Shown here: positions 8,518 to 17,727 of the stretch, one piece after another
How the letters are laid out: each line of letters begins with the position of its first letter
Numbering within the stretch: position 1 is the first letter of the stretch
Source of the DNA: Phycisphaerae bacterium
GTDB lineage: Bacteria > Planctomycetota > Phycisphaerae > UBA1845 > PWPN01
NCBI GenBank assembly: GCA_035384605.1
Contig: DAOOIV010000001.1
Location: forward strand, 81,283 to 145,282
DNA length: 64,000 bases
Direction: 5' to 3'
Notes under the pieces: model-generated
What the model was told of the DNA's origin: nothing
The model's database searches: none
The model's input: the letters and a program-made list of their open reading frames with translations, nothing else
Position numbers and translations under genes: made by a program

Positions 8518-9945
8518 TTACCGCTCCTGGAGCCATCGGTCGATTGCCGCTGCGGCTTGGCGACCGGTGCTGATGGCCCGAACCACAAGGGAGGCACCGA
8601 GGTGGGCATCGCCGGCCGCGAACACGCCCTCTTGGCTGGTCATGTAGTCGTTGACCACGATGTTTCCGCGCGGGTCGAGCTTGAGCCCGAGTTGACTGAC
8701 CAGTCCTTCATGGACCACGTGAACAAACCCCATGGCCAGCAGCACGAGATCGACCCGCATGGTAAAGCTCGTACCGGGCTTCTCGCGCATCTCCATGCCG
8801 TTGGCGCCGGGCACCCATTCGACTTCGCAGCCGTGTAGTTCGGTCGCCATGTTGTCGCGGCCGGTCAGCTTCTTGGTCAGCACACTCCACCGCCGCTGAC
8901 AACCTTCTTCCTGCGAGGACGAAGTCCGCAGGATCTGGGGCCACATCGGCCAGGGCGTGCGCGGGTTCACCTTTTCCGGCGGTTTCGGCAGAATCTCAAA
9001 CTGGTGAACCTCCTTGGCTCCCTGTCGCAGAGCCGTGCCGATGCAGTCGCTGCCCGTGTCGCCGCCGCCGATAACCACCACGATCTTGTCCTTGGCGGTG
9101 ATGGCGTTGGTGTGCAGTTCAGGCGAGAAATCGCCCGCGTTGCGGCGATTCTGCTGGGTGAGGAAGTCCATCGCGTAATGGACGTTTTTGAACTCTGCGC
9201 CCGGCACGTCGAGAGGCCGAGGCCGGCCGGCCCCCATTGCCAGGCAGATCGCGTGGAACATCTTGCGCAGATAGCGCGTGGAAATGTCCTGTCCCACCAC
9301 CACGCCGGTCTCGAATTTCACGCCTTCGGCGGCCAACTGCTTGAGCCGGCGATCGATGACCGACTTTTCGAGCTTGAAATCGGGAATCCCGTACCGCAGC
9401 AACCCGCCGATGCGATCATCCTTCTCAAAAACGGTCACATCATGGCCGGCGCGGGCCAGTTGCTGTGCAGCCGCCAGGCCCGCCGGACCGGATCCGACCA
9501 CTGCGATCCTGCGGCCGCTCCGCCGGCTTGCCGCCAACGGCTTCACCCAGCCTTCGGCGAACGCCCGCTCGGCGATCTGGTACTCGATGTGCTTGATGAG
9601 CACCGGATCGCTGTTGATGCTGAGCGTGCAGGCCGGCTCGCAGGGCGCCGGGCACACGCGGCCGGTGATCTCGGGGAAGTTGTTCGTCGAGTGCAGGTTC
9701 TCGCTCGCGTCCCGCCATCTATTCTTATAGACGAGGTCGTTGAACTCGGGGATCAGATTGAACACCGGGCAGCCCGCGCTGTGGCAGAACGGAATCCCGC
9801 AATCCATGCAACGGGCGGCCTGCCGAATCAGGCGTGGCTCAGGGTGAGGAATGTCGAATTCCGCATAATCCTTGACGCGCTGAAACACGGGGCGATGGTC
9901 GATTTCCTCGCGATGGTATTCCAGGAATCCCGTCGGCTTACCCAC
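8518..9945 (-). CDS. gltD: Glutamate synthase small (beta) subunit
   Basis: This 475-residue subunit passes electrons from NAD(P)H via FAD to the large subunit. The N-terminal FeS domain has Cys46, 49, 54 and 59 (RCMDCGIPFCHSAGCP) and a second set in GRVCPAPCEPAC. The FAD site is VVGSGPAGLAAAQQLA; the NAD(P)H site is VVIGGGDTGSDC, followed by the typical K-P-P-x-x-V-N-P-R-T-P-W-P-x-W-P segment. Length matches the family. The GTG start overlaps the gltB stop by 8 bases (GTGGGTAA) and is served by GGAGG inside gltB, so the two subunits are translationally coupled. Confidence 0.97.
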   Translation of the reverse strand: MGKPTGFLEYHREEIDHRPVFQRVKDYAEFDIPHPEPRLIRQAARCMDCGIPFCHSAGCPVFNLIPEFNDLVYKNRWRDASENLHSTNNFPEITGRVCPAPCEPACTLSINSDPVLIKHIEYQIAERAFAEGWVKPLAASRRSGRRIAVVGSGPAGLAAAQQLARAGHDVTVFEKDDRIGGLLRYGIPDFKLEKSVIDRRLKQLAAEGVKFETGVVVGQDISTRYLRKMFHAICLAMGAGRPRPLDVPGAEFKNVHYAMDFLTQQNRRNAGDFSPELHTNAITAKDKIVVVIGGGDTGSDCIGTALRQGAKEVHQFEILPKPPEKVNPRTPWPMWPQILRTSSSQEEGCQRRWSVLTKKLTGRDNMATELHGCEVEWVPGANGMEMREKPGTSFTMRVDLVLLAMGFVHVVHEGLVSQLGLKLDPRGNIVVNDYMTSQEGVFAAGDAHLGASLVVRAISTGRQAAAAIDRWLQER

Positions 9946-12900
9946 GGAACACCTCCTCCGTTGCCGGCGTGTACTCGATCCGCGCCTGTTCCTGTTCGCG
10001 CAACCTTTCCAGTGCCTTTCGGTAGTCGATGGGCATGACCTTGACGAACCGTCCGGCCATTTCCTCCCATTTGTCTAGGATACGCCTGGCTTGCCGGCTG
10101 CCGGTCCAATGATAGTGTCTCTCGATAAGATCCTTCAGAAGCTTCTGGTCCGCATCCTGCCAGATCGATTCCAGGTCGACCATGTCGAGGTTACAGAGCG
10201 TGTCAAAAAGCTGGTGCTCATCAAGCACGTAGGCAACGCCACCGCTCATGCCCGCGGCGAAGTTCTGGCCGGTGGTCCCAAGGACGACTACCGTTCCCCC
10301 GGTCATGTACTCGCAGCCGTGATCGCCGACGCCTTCCACAACGGCCGTCGCTCCGCTGTTGCGGACGGCGAATCGCTCGCCGGCGACGCCGTTGACAAAA
10401 ACCTCTCCGCGCGTGGCTCCGTAGAGGAGTGTGTTGCCCACGATGATGTTCTCGTGCGGGGCGTAGGTCGCCCCCGGCGGCGTCTGAACGATGATTCGCC
10501 CCCCTGACAAACCCTTGCCGAGATAGTCGTTCGAATCGCCGATCAGGCGCAAGGTGACGCCCGGTGCCAGGAATGCGCCGAAGCTCTGCCCGGCTGATCC
10601 GCGAAATGTGATTTCGATGGTGTCGTCCGGCAAACCCTTGGCTCCGTGAGCCTTGTACACGCGGTTACTGAGAATCGCCCCTACTGTGCGATGGACGTTT
10701 CGAATCGGCATCTCGAGCGAGACCTTCTGTCCCTTTTCGATGGCTGCGCCCGCCTGCCTGATGATTTCCCAGTCGAGATGGTCCATCAGCGTTTCCGGCT
10801 GCGGGCGAACGCAACGGAGGGGCCGGCCGTCCGAGGTGTCGGGCTTCGCGAAAACCGCCGAGAAATCGAGCCCCCTGGCCTTCCAGTGGTCGAGGCCTTT
10901 GCGGACGCTCAGGCGATCGACCCGCCCGACCATGTCCTCGACCTTGCGGAAGCCGAGCTGGGCCATGATCTGACGCAGCTCCTCCGCGACAAAAAGCATG
11001 AACCGCTCGAGATGCTCGGGTTGGCCGGTGAATCTGCCTCTCAAGACCTTGTCTTGCGTGGCCACACCGACCGGGCAGGTGCCCAGATGACATTTGCGCA
11101 TCAGTATGCAGCCAAGGGAGACCAGCGCGGCGGTGCCGAAGCCGAAGCGCTCGGCGCCCAGCAGGGCGGCAATGGCGACGTCGCGGCCGGTTTTCATTTG
11201 TCCGTCGACCTGCACGAGGATTCGGTCGCGCAGCCCGTTCAGCACCAGAGTCTGCTGCGTCTCGGCCAGCCCGAGTTCCCACGGGATTCCCGCGTGCTTG
11301 ATCGAAGACAGCGGGCTGGCTCCGGTGCCGCCGTCGTGGCCGCTGATGAGCACTTCGTCGGCGTTTCCTTTGGCCACGCCCGCCGCAACCGTGCCCACGC
11401 CGACCTCCGCGACCAGCTTCACCGACACCTGTACGCCCGGGTTGCTGCACTTGAGGTCGTAGATGAGCTGCTTGAGATCCTCGATCGAGTAGATGTCGTG
11501 GTGCGGCGGGGGTGAAATCAGCGACACACCCGGCGTCGAGTGTCGCAGCCGGGCGATCTCCTCGGTCACCTTGTGTCCTGGAAGCTGGCCGCCCTCGCCG
11601 GGCTTGGCTCCCTGAGCCATCTTGATCTGAAGCATCTTGGCGTTTGCCAGATACTCGATCGTCACGCCGAAGCGTGCGCTGGCCACCTGCTTGATGCCCG
11701 AGTTTGCCGAGTCGCCGCTCAGCAGCGGCTTGTATCGGGCGGGGTCTTCTCCGCCTTCGCCGGTGTTGTTCATTGCCCCCAGACGATTCATGGCGATCGC
11801 GAGCGTCTCGTGGGCCTCCTTGCTGATGGAGCCGTGCGACATGGCGCCGGTGCAGAATCGTTTGACGATCTCGCTGGCCGGCTCGACCTCCTCGATCGGG
11901 ACGGGCTTGCCGGGTACGAACTCGAAGAGGCCTCGCAGCGTGGCCAGCTTGCGCGACTGGTCGTTGATGGCCTTGGCATATTCGGCGTAGGCCTTCGGAT
12001 CGTTGTTTCTCACCGCGTACTGCAATCGTGAGACGGTCGTGGGGTTCCAGAGGTGCTCCTCGCCGTCCAGCCGGTGGTGATACTCGCCGCCGAAGTCCAG
12101 TTCGAGCGCCCCGGCCGGACGCGGCTGGAACCCTTGTTTGTGTCTGGCAAGAGCCTCCAGGGCGATCACGTCGAGCCCGACGCCCTCGATGCGGGAGGCG
12201 GTGCCCTTGAAGTAGCTTTCCACCACCTCATGATTCAGCCCGATCGCTTCGAAAAGCTGAGCAGCCTGGTAGCTGCGCAGCGTCGAGATGCCCATCTTCG
12301 AGATGGTTTTGAGAATGCCTTTCTTAACGGCGGTAACGTACTTGTCCACCAGGTGGCCGACATCGGTTTCGGGCGGGAATTCCCCCCGTTGCTTGGCGTA
12401 ATGGATCGCCTCCAGAGCCAGGTACGGGTTGATCGCGTCGGCGCCGTAACCCGACAGCAGACAGAAATGCATGACCTCGCGCGGCTCGCCGCTTTCGATC
12501 ACCAGGCCGGCTTCGCCGCGAAGCCCCATGTCCAGCAGACCATGGTGCAGGGCTGCCGTGGCCAGCAGCGACGGAATGGGCGCTCGCTCCGGGGATATCT
12601 CGCGGTCGCTGGCGATCAGCAGGGAGGCTCCCTCATGGATGGCGCTGGCGGCCGCCCGGACCATGTTGGTAATGCCCCGCTGAAGAGCCCTCCCTGGCTC
12701 GACGTAGTCCACCTCGAAAACGGCTGGAATCGTCGCCACCCGGAGGTCATCGCGATGGACCTCTCGCAAATGACGTATGTCCTCGTTGGTCAGTATGGGA
12801 TGAGTCAGCTTCAACTGTCGGCAATGCTCGGGCGTTTCGGCCAGAAGGTTGCGTTTCTTGCCCGTGAAGGACATCAGCGACATGACCAGCCCTTCCCGGA

Positions 12901-14500
12901 GGGGATCGATCGGCGGGTTGGTCACCTGGGCAAACAACTGTTTGAAGTAGTTGAAGAGCAGCTTGGGCCGGTCCGAAAGCACCGCGAGCGGCGTGTCGGT
13001 ACCCATCGATCCCACCGGCTCCTGGCCGTCCTTGGCCATCGGCACAAGGATCATCTGGAAGTCTTCTCGGGTGTAACCGAAAGTGCGCAAACGCGAGGCC
13101 AGGGTATCGGGATCGATTTCCGGCGCCTCGGGAGCGCTGAACAGCCCGCGCAACTCGATTCGGTTTTCTTCCAGCCAGCGCCGGTAGGGCTGCTGCCGGG
13201 CTATCTTGCCCTTGATCTCGTTGTCAACGATGATGCGCCCCTGTTCGAGGTCGGCAAGGAACATGCGGCCGGGCCGCAGCCGACCCTTAGCCTGGATTCT
13301 TTCTATGGGGAAGTCGATCACGCCGGTTTCGCTGGCCAGGATCATCAGGCCATTGGTAGTGATCACGTAGCGAGCCGGCCGTAGACCGTTGCGATCCAAT
13401 GTGCCGCCGACCAGCCGGCCATCGGTGAAGACCATCGCAGCCGGTCCGTCCCACGGTTCCATGATCGACGCGTGATACTCGTAAAAAGCCCGCTTATCGG
13501 TGCTGATGTGGTACCGGGGTCCGAACGCCTCCGGAATCAGCATCATCATCGCGTGCGGCAGGCAGCGGCCGGCGCGGGTCAGCAATTCCAGGGCGTTGTC
13601 GAAACACATCGAGTCGCTTCCACCCGGGGTCAGGACCGGTAAGAGATCGCTCAGGTCGTCACCCAGCAGCGGACTGGCCAGTTGCCTTTCGCGGGCCCGC
13701 ATCTTGTTGCGGTTGCCGCTCAACGTGTTGATTTCGCCATTGTGAGCGCACAGGCGAAACGGTTGGGCCAGTCGCCAGCTCGGGAACGTGTTCGTACTGT
13801 ATCGCTGGTGCACGATCGCCAAAGCGGAGATCGTTTGCTCGTCGGCCAGATCCGGATAATAGGCAAAGAGCTGGGGAGCCAGAAACATTCCCTTGTAAAC
13901 CATTGTCCTGCACGACATCGAGGGAATGTAAAAATCCTCCGCGGCGGAACCGAGTTGTTCGCGAACTCGTCGCTCGGCCCGCTTGCGGGCCATGTACAGC
14001 CGCCGTTCGAGCGTTTCAGGGTCCAATTCCGCTCCGTCAACGAACAACTGCCGGATCACCGGCTCGCTCGACTTGGCCAACGGACCCAGCGTGCTGTTGT
14101 CCGTGGGAACGTCTCGCCAGCCCAGGACTCTCAGGCCCTGTCGGTCGACCGCTTCACAAAGAATATCCTCGCATGCGGATCGAAGGTTCCTGTCGCGAGG
14201 CTCGAATACCATGGCCGCCCCGTACTTCAGCGGTCCGGGCAGTTGGAATCCGAGTCGGTCGGTCTGAGCGGCCAGAAACTCATGCGGAATTTGAATCAGG
14301 ATGCCCGCGCCATCGCCCGTCGATTCATCCGCCCCGGCGGCTCCGCGGTGGATGAGGTTCATGAGAACCTGCCTGCCGTATTCAATGATCGAATGATCGC
14401 GGCGGCCGGAAATATTCGCTACGGCGCCGATTCCACAGGCGTCATGCTCATGGGCCGGGTCGTACAAACCCCGCTTATCTGGCATTCGCGACAACTTCAT
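9938..14500 (-). CDS. gltB: Glutamate synthase large (alpha) subunit
   Basis: The 1520-residue protein has the expected order: Ntn glutaminase domain beginning at Cys22 (HDACGIG, exposed after removal of a propeptide), central domain, FMN-binding (beta/alpha)8 synthase domain (SHGSISKEAHETLAIAMN), a 3Fe-4S site with Cys1131, Cys1137 and Cys1142 (GCILMRKCHLGTCPVG), and the C-terminal beta-helix GXGXG domain. It converts glutamine plus 2-oxoglutarate to two glutamates with GltD. The ATG at 14500 is chosen because AAAGGAG lies at 14513-14519 and the propeptide then has a usual length; an upstream start would add 23 residues. It is in one operon with gltD and downstream of glnN on the same strand. 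Confidence 0.97.
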   Translation of the reverse strand: MKLSRMPDKRGLYDPAHEHDACGIGAVANISGRRDHSIIEYGRQVLMNLIHRGAAGADESTGDGAGILIQIPHEFLAAQTDRLGFQLPGPLKYGAAMVFEPRDRNLRSACEDILCEAVDRQGLRVLGWRDVPTDNSTLGPLAKSSEPVIRQLFVDGAELDPETLERRLYMARKRAERRVREQLGSAAEDFYIPSMSCRTMVYKGMFLAPQLFAYYPDLADEQTISALAIVHQRYSTNTFPSWRLAQPFRLCAHNGEINTLSGNRNKMRARERQLASPLLGDDLSDLLPVLTPGGSDSMCFDNALELLTRAGRCLPHAMMMLIPEAFGPRYHISTDKRAFYEYHASIMEPWDGPAAMVFTDGRLVGGTLDRNGLRPARYVITTNGLMILASETGVIDFPIERIQAKGRLRPGRMFLADLEQGRIIVDNEIKGKIARQQPYRRWLEENRIELRGLFSAPEAPEIDPDTLASRLRTFGYTREDFQMILVPMAKDGQEPVGSMGTDTPLAVLSDRPKLLFNYFKQLFAQVTNPPIDPLREGLVMSLMSFTGKKRNLLAETPEHCRQLKLTHPILTNEDIRHLREVHRDDLRVATIPAVFEVDYVEPGRALQRGITNMVRAAASAIHEGASLLIASDREISPERAPIPSLLATAALHHGLLDMGLRGEAGLVIESGEPREVMHFCLLSGYGADAINPYLALEAIHYAKQRGEFPPETDVGHLVDKYVTAVKKGILKTISKMGISTLRSYQAAQLFEAIGLNHEVVESYFKGTASRIEGVGLDVIALEALARHKQGFQPRPAGALELDFGGEYHHRLDGEEHLWNPTTVSRLQYAVRNNDPKAYAEYAKAINDQSRKLATLRGLFEFVPGKPVPIEEVEPASEIVKRFCTGAMSHGSISKEAHETLAIAMNRLGAMNNTGEGGEDPARYKPLLSGDSANSGIKQVASARFGVTIEYLANAKMLQIKMAQGAKPGEGGQLPGHKVTEEIARLRHSTPGVSLISPPPHHDIYSIEDLKQLIYDLKCSNPGVQVSVKLVAEVGVGTVAAGVAKGNADEVLISGHDGGTGASPLSSIKHAGIPWELGLAETQQTLVLNGLRDRILVQVDGQMKTGRDVAIAALLGAERFGFGTAALVSLGCILMRKCHLGTCPVGVATQDKVLRGRFTGQPEHLERFMLFVAEELRQIMAQLGFRKVEDMVGRVDRLSVRKGLDHWKARGLDFSAVFAKPDTSDGRPLRCVRPQPETLMDHLDWEIIRQAGAAIEKGQKVSLEMPIRNVHRTVGAILSNRVYKAHGAKGLPDDTIEITFRGSAGQSFGAFLAPGVTLRLIGDSNDYLGKGLSGGRIIVQTPPGATYAPHENIIVGNTLLYGATRGEVFVNGVAGERFAVRNSGATAVVEGVGDHGCEYMTGGTVVVLGTTGQNFAAGMSGGVAYVLDEHQLFDTLCNLDMVDLESIWQDADQKLLKDLIERHYHWTGSRQARRILDKWEEMAGRFVKVMPIDYRKALERLREQEQARIEYTPATEEVFRG

Positions 14501-14874
14501 TTGCCCGTTTGGCTCCTTTGTGTATAGCCCCGCGCTCCGCGGCCCGGCGGGACCGCACCGGACCGGCATTCAGAGCGGCGTATTCTAAGACATTCCGACC
14601 TTCCGGGCGAGCGGACAGGTTTCGCCTGTCCCTTGGGGCTGTGCGGCCATCCGTTTGGTCTCCTCAAATCCCCGGCGCAAGGACGAAGCCTCCATTATCC
14701 GATCGCCGGGCGGTCGGACAATCGAGGCGCTCTTGCGTGTTCGGTTGCGACGCGCTCGTTTCAGCGCGTCCCCTTGGTTCAGGAAGAGCCGTTCCCAAGT
14801 ACGGCGCCCGAGGTTGTCAGGCCCCGGACGCGCGATTATCAGACCAAGCGTACTTCTTGCCCGGGTCTGCGACT
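14501..14874. other. gltB upstream region
   Basis: This 374-base gap separates glnN from gltB. The gltB ribosome-binding site is near 14513-14519. Reading toward gltB, a TAGAAT lies about 90 bases before the start but lacks a matching -35. No -24/-12 element or TGTAGGA motif was found here, unlike the neighbouring gaps. The open frames across it have no family resemblance. Confidence 0.4.
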
Positions 14875-17055
14875 TTACTTGATGAACAGCATCTCCTGAT
14901 AGGTCGGCAGCGGCCAAAGATCGTCGGCCACCATGGCCTCCAGCGCATCGGCCGCTTTGCGAACAGCCGCCATCGCCGGCAAAACCTTATGACAGGCGTT
15001 CTCGGCCTCGGCCTCCTTGTCGTGGCAGTTGCCAGCCACGATCTTCTCCAGCGCAGCCAGTGTGTCCTGCAGTTCCTTCACCAGCGCGGTCATCTTGTCG
15101 AGCGTGTCGGTGTCGAAGGTGTAGCCGACGATCTTCAGGTTCGTGCAGGTCTGTGCCAGCTCGTTCTGATAGCGGATGGCCGCCGGAAAGATCTGGGTCT
15201 TGCCGATCTTCAGCGTCAGGTTGGCCTCCAGCATCACGCTCTTAACGTACTGTTCAAGATAAATCTCGTAGCGGCTCTGCAATTCTCGCTTCGAAAGCAC
15301 CTTGTGGCGGGTGAACATCTCGATCACTTCCTTGTCCAGCAGGGCCGGCAAGGCTTCGATCGTGGTCCGCAGGTTTGGCAGACCTCGCCTGGCAGCCTCC
15401 TTGTGCCATTCCTCCGAGTAGTTGTCGCCGTTGAAGATCACCCTTCCGTGTTCGGTCATGATGTCTTTGATCACCGCCTGTACTGCGCCGTGCAGCTTCT
15501 TCGGGTCGCCTTTTGTCTCCTTCTCCAGGCGCGTGGCGATGAAGTCCAGCGAGTCGGCGATGATCGTGTTCAGGGCCACCAGCGGGCCGGCGATCGATTG
15601 ACTTGATCCGACCGCCCTGAACTCGAACCGGTTGCCGGTGAACGCGAACGGGCTCGTCCGATTTCGATCGCCTGCATCCTTGGGCAGGGGCGGAAGAACG
15701 TCCACACCGACATGCAGATAGTCTTTTTTCTTCGATGCCTTCACTTCGCCCTTCTTGATTTGCTCGAAGATCTCCGTGAGCTGATCGCCCAGGTAGATCG
15801 AAATGATTGCCGGCGGAGCTTCGTTTGCCCCCAGGCGGTGATCATTGGCTGCCGTGGCCACCACCGCCCGTAGCAGCTTAGCGTGTTTGTCCACGGCGCG
15901 GATGATGGCCGCGCAGAACACCAGAAACTGAGCATTCGCGTGAGGCGTGTCGCCCGGATCCAGTAGATTGCCCAGGCCGGCACTGCCCAGCGAGTAGTTC
16001 AGGTGTTTGCCTGAGCCGTTGATACCCGCAAACGGTTTTTCGTGCAGAAGGCAGGCCATCCCGTATTTCTCGGCCACGCGCTTCAGTGTGATCATGATCA
16101 GTTGTTGATGGTCGGTGGCTACGTTGGCGGACTCGAAGGTCGGCGCGATCTCGTATTGGGCCGGGGCGACCTCGTTGTGCCGCGTCTTGACCGGGATGCC
16201 GAGCTTGAAGAGCTCACGCTCGGTTTCCAGCATGAAGGCCAGCACCCGCTCCGGGATCGCTCCGAAGTAGTGGTCCTCAAACTCCTGTCCCTTCGGCGGC
16301 TTGCCGCCGAACAGCGTCCGACCTGCGTTGATCAGATCCGGCCGGGCAAAGAAAAAGTTGCGATCGATGAGGAAGTACTCCTGCTCGGCACCGGCGGTCG
16401 ACGAGACCATGCCTCCGTCCGCGTGGCCGAACAACTTCAGGATCCTCTGCGCCTGGGTGTTCAGCGCCTGCATCGAGCGCAGAACAGGCGTCTTCTTGTC
16501 AAGGGCCTCCCCCGTCCATGACACGAACGCCGTCGGAATGCACAGCGTGGTCCCGTTGGGATTCTCGAGAATGTAAGCCGGGCTGGTCACGTCCCACGCC
16601 GTGTAGCCGCGGGCCTCGAAAGTCGCCCGGATGCCGCCGGACGGAAAGCTCGATGCGTCCGGCTCGCCCTGGATCAACGCCTTGCCCGTGAACTCGGCGA
16701 TGGCCCCGCCTTGGCCGTCCGGTTGCAGGAAACAGTCGTGCTTCTCGGCGGTCAGCCCCGTCAAGGGAAAGAAAACGTGGGCATAATGCGTCGCACCCTT
16801 TTCAATCGCCCAGTCCCGCATCGCTGCGGCAACGACATCGGCCACAGAAGGGTCCAACTTGGCCCCCGTGTCGATGGTTCTCTTCACTGACTTATAGACC
16901 TCTTTCGGAAGTCGCTTTCTCATCTCCGTCGTGCTGAACACGTTACTGCCGAAGATTTCTCCCGGTTTCGTCTCGGCGAAGTTCAAAGGCGCCGAAATGG
17001 GTCTGTAGTTGGTGACGGCCGCGATTGCCTGCAATCGGGTTGCGCTTCCGCTCAT
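14875..17055 (-). CDS. glnN: Glutamine synthetase type III
   Basis: At 726 residues this is the long GSIII form rather than the ~470-residue GSI. The N-terminal GSIII domain is clear (FGSNVFSTTEMRKRLPKEVY). Catalytic-domain motifs include AGAEQEYFLID (metal-binding Glu), KTRHNEVAPAQYEIAP (GSIII version of the glutamate/ATP loop), NGSGKHLNYSL and NRTSPFAFTGNRFEFRAVGSSQ. It makes glutamine from glutamate, ammonia and ATP. GSIII is not expected to be adenylylated like GSI. It sits between gltBD and PII-amt in the same orientation, the logical partner of both. The start at 17055 is preceded by AGGA. Confidence 0.96.
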   Translation of the reverse strand: MSGSATRLQAIAAVTNYRPISAPLNFAETKPGEIFGSNVFSTTEMRKRLPKEVYKSVKRTIDTGAKLDPSVADVVAAAMRDWAIEKGATHYAHVFFPLTGLTAEKHDCFLQPDGQGGAIAEFTGKALIQGEPDASSFPSGGIRATFEARGYTAWDVTSPAYILENPNGTTLCIPTAFVSWTGEALDKKTPVLRSMQALNTQAQRILKLFGHADGGMVSSTAGAEQEYFLIDRNFFFARPDLINAGRTLFGGKPPKGQEFEDHYFGAIPERVLAFMLETERELFKLGIPVKTRHNEVAPAQYEIAPTFESANVATDHQQLIMITLKRVAEKYGMACLLHEKPFAGINGSGKHLNYSLGSAGLGNLLDPGDTPHANAQFLVFCAAIIRAVDKHAKLLRAVVATAANDHRLGANEAPPAIISIYLGDQLTEIFEQIKKGEVKASKKKDYLHVGVDVLPPLPKDAGDRNRTSPFAFTGNRFEFRAVGSSQSIAGPLVALNTIIADSLDFIATRLEKETKGDPKKLHGAVQAVIKDIMTEHGRVIFNGDNYSEEWHKEAARRGLPNLRTTIEALPALLDKEVIEMFTRHKVLSKRELQSRYEIYLEQYVKSVMLEANLTLKIGKTQIFPAAIRYQNELAQTCTNLKIVGYTFDTDTLDKMTALVKELQDTLAALEKIVAGNCHDKEAEAENACHKVLPAMAAVRKAADALEAMVADDLWPLPTYQEMLFIK

Positions 17056-17369
17056 GGTGGTCCTGTTCTTTCCGTTGATGCCTTACTTTCTATTCATGGC
17101 CCCGGCCGGTGCCGGCTCGCAGCACCGATCGTGCCTTCACATCTTTCAGATCGCGGTTCCAGCCCGCAGCACCTCTCCCGCTTTGTGCATGGCTCATGCC
17201 ACAGCCGGTTTCTAAAGGCAAAGGAACCAGCCGGGAGGTAAAGCTAAGGGCGGGCGACAGTTAAAGCAATTCTTCTTCCGGAACGTACGCTGCAACCGTA
17301 CCCCAATGTAGTTTAGTCGTCCAATGGGCTACATTTGTGTAGGATCGTCTCCGCGGCCGGCGTCTGCTC
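17056..17369. other. PII gene to glnN intergenic region with inverted repeats
   Basis: This 314-base gap is the upstream region of glnN. It carries CTACA-TTTG-TGTAG (17329-17342) and a longer inverted repeat AATGTAG/CTACATT (17305-17311 and 17329-17335). A weak -24/-12-like element (GG-N10-GC with TTGC) lies at 17266-17279 on the minus strand. No gene was recognised. Confidence 0.45.
17329..17342. promoter_or_regulatory. Palindrome upstream of glnN, possible operator
   Basis: CTACATTTGTGTAG is a perfect 5+5 palindrome with a 4-base centre. It matches 12 of 14 bases of CTACATATGGGTAG at 21119-21132 in the promoter of the sigma-54 activator gene, and overlaps the TGTAGGA word also found upstream of amt. 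A protein-binding site is inferred; the binder is unknown. Confidence 0.35.
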
Positions 17370-17711
17370 TCAGATGGCTTGTCCGCCCCTTTCGCCGGTA
17401 CGAATCCGGATGCACTCCAGCAGCGGAGTCACGAAGATCTTGCCGTCGCCGACCGAGCCCCCGTTGGCCCGGGCACCCTTGATGATGGCTTTGATCGTGC
17501 GCTCCACCCACTCTTCATTCACGCCGATGTCGATACGTACCTTGGGCAGCAGATTGGGCACGATTCGCTGGCCTCGATAGATTTCCTCGCCGACCTGCTG
17601 CCCGCGGCCGGATACTCGTGTGACCGTGATCCGGTAGACTTCTTCAGCGGTTAATTCCTCGCGGACCCGATCCAGCATCTCTTCCTGAATGATGGCGGTT
17701 ATCAGCTTCAT
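17370..17711 (-). CDS. glnB: PII nitrogen regulatory protein (GlnB/GlnK type) lacking the T-loop Tyr
   Basis: The 113-residue protein begins MKLITAIIQEEMLDRVREEL, with GAGG upstream, and keeps the PII B- and C-loop features (GDGKIFVTPL, RIRTGERG) that bind ATP/ADP and 2-oxoglutarate. Gly37 and Gln39 sit at the base of the T-loop. Aligned to E. coli GlnB, the T-loop reads YRGQRIVPNLLPK: the uridylylated Tyr51 is replaced by Ile50, and the cyanobacterial phospho-Ser site is Gln48. Control by effector binding rather than covalent modification is inferred. It lies 16 bases after amt, the classic amt-glnK pair in which PII gates the transporter. A longer frame to 17765 overlaps amt and is not preferred. 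Confidence 0.93.
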   Translation of the reverse strand: MKLITAIIQEEMLDRVREELTAEEVYRITVTRVSGRGQQVGEEIYRGQRIVPNLLPKVRIDIGVNEEWVERTIKAIIKGARANGGSVGDGKIFVTPLLECIRIRTGERGGQAI

Positions 17712-17727
17712 GTTAACCTCGATTCGC

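Noticed and set aside
12053..13384. 443-codon plus-strand frame inside gltB
   Set aside because: It is antisense to the conserved GltB synthase region; no independent start signal or motif.
17266..17279. Possible -24/-12 promoter for glnN
   Set aside because: TTGC and the GG/GC spacing fit, but the -24 part reads GGAAG rather than GGCAC, too weak to list as a feature.
17370..17711. PII gene as a NifI-type nitrogenase regulator
   Set aside because: The T-loop length and flanks are of GlnB/GlnK type, it is paired with amt, and no nitrogenase genes are seen.
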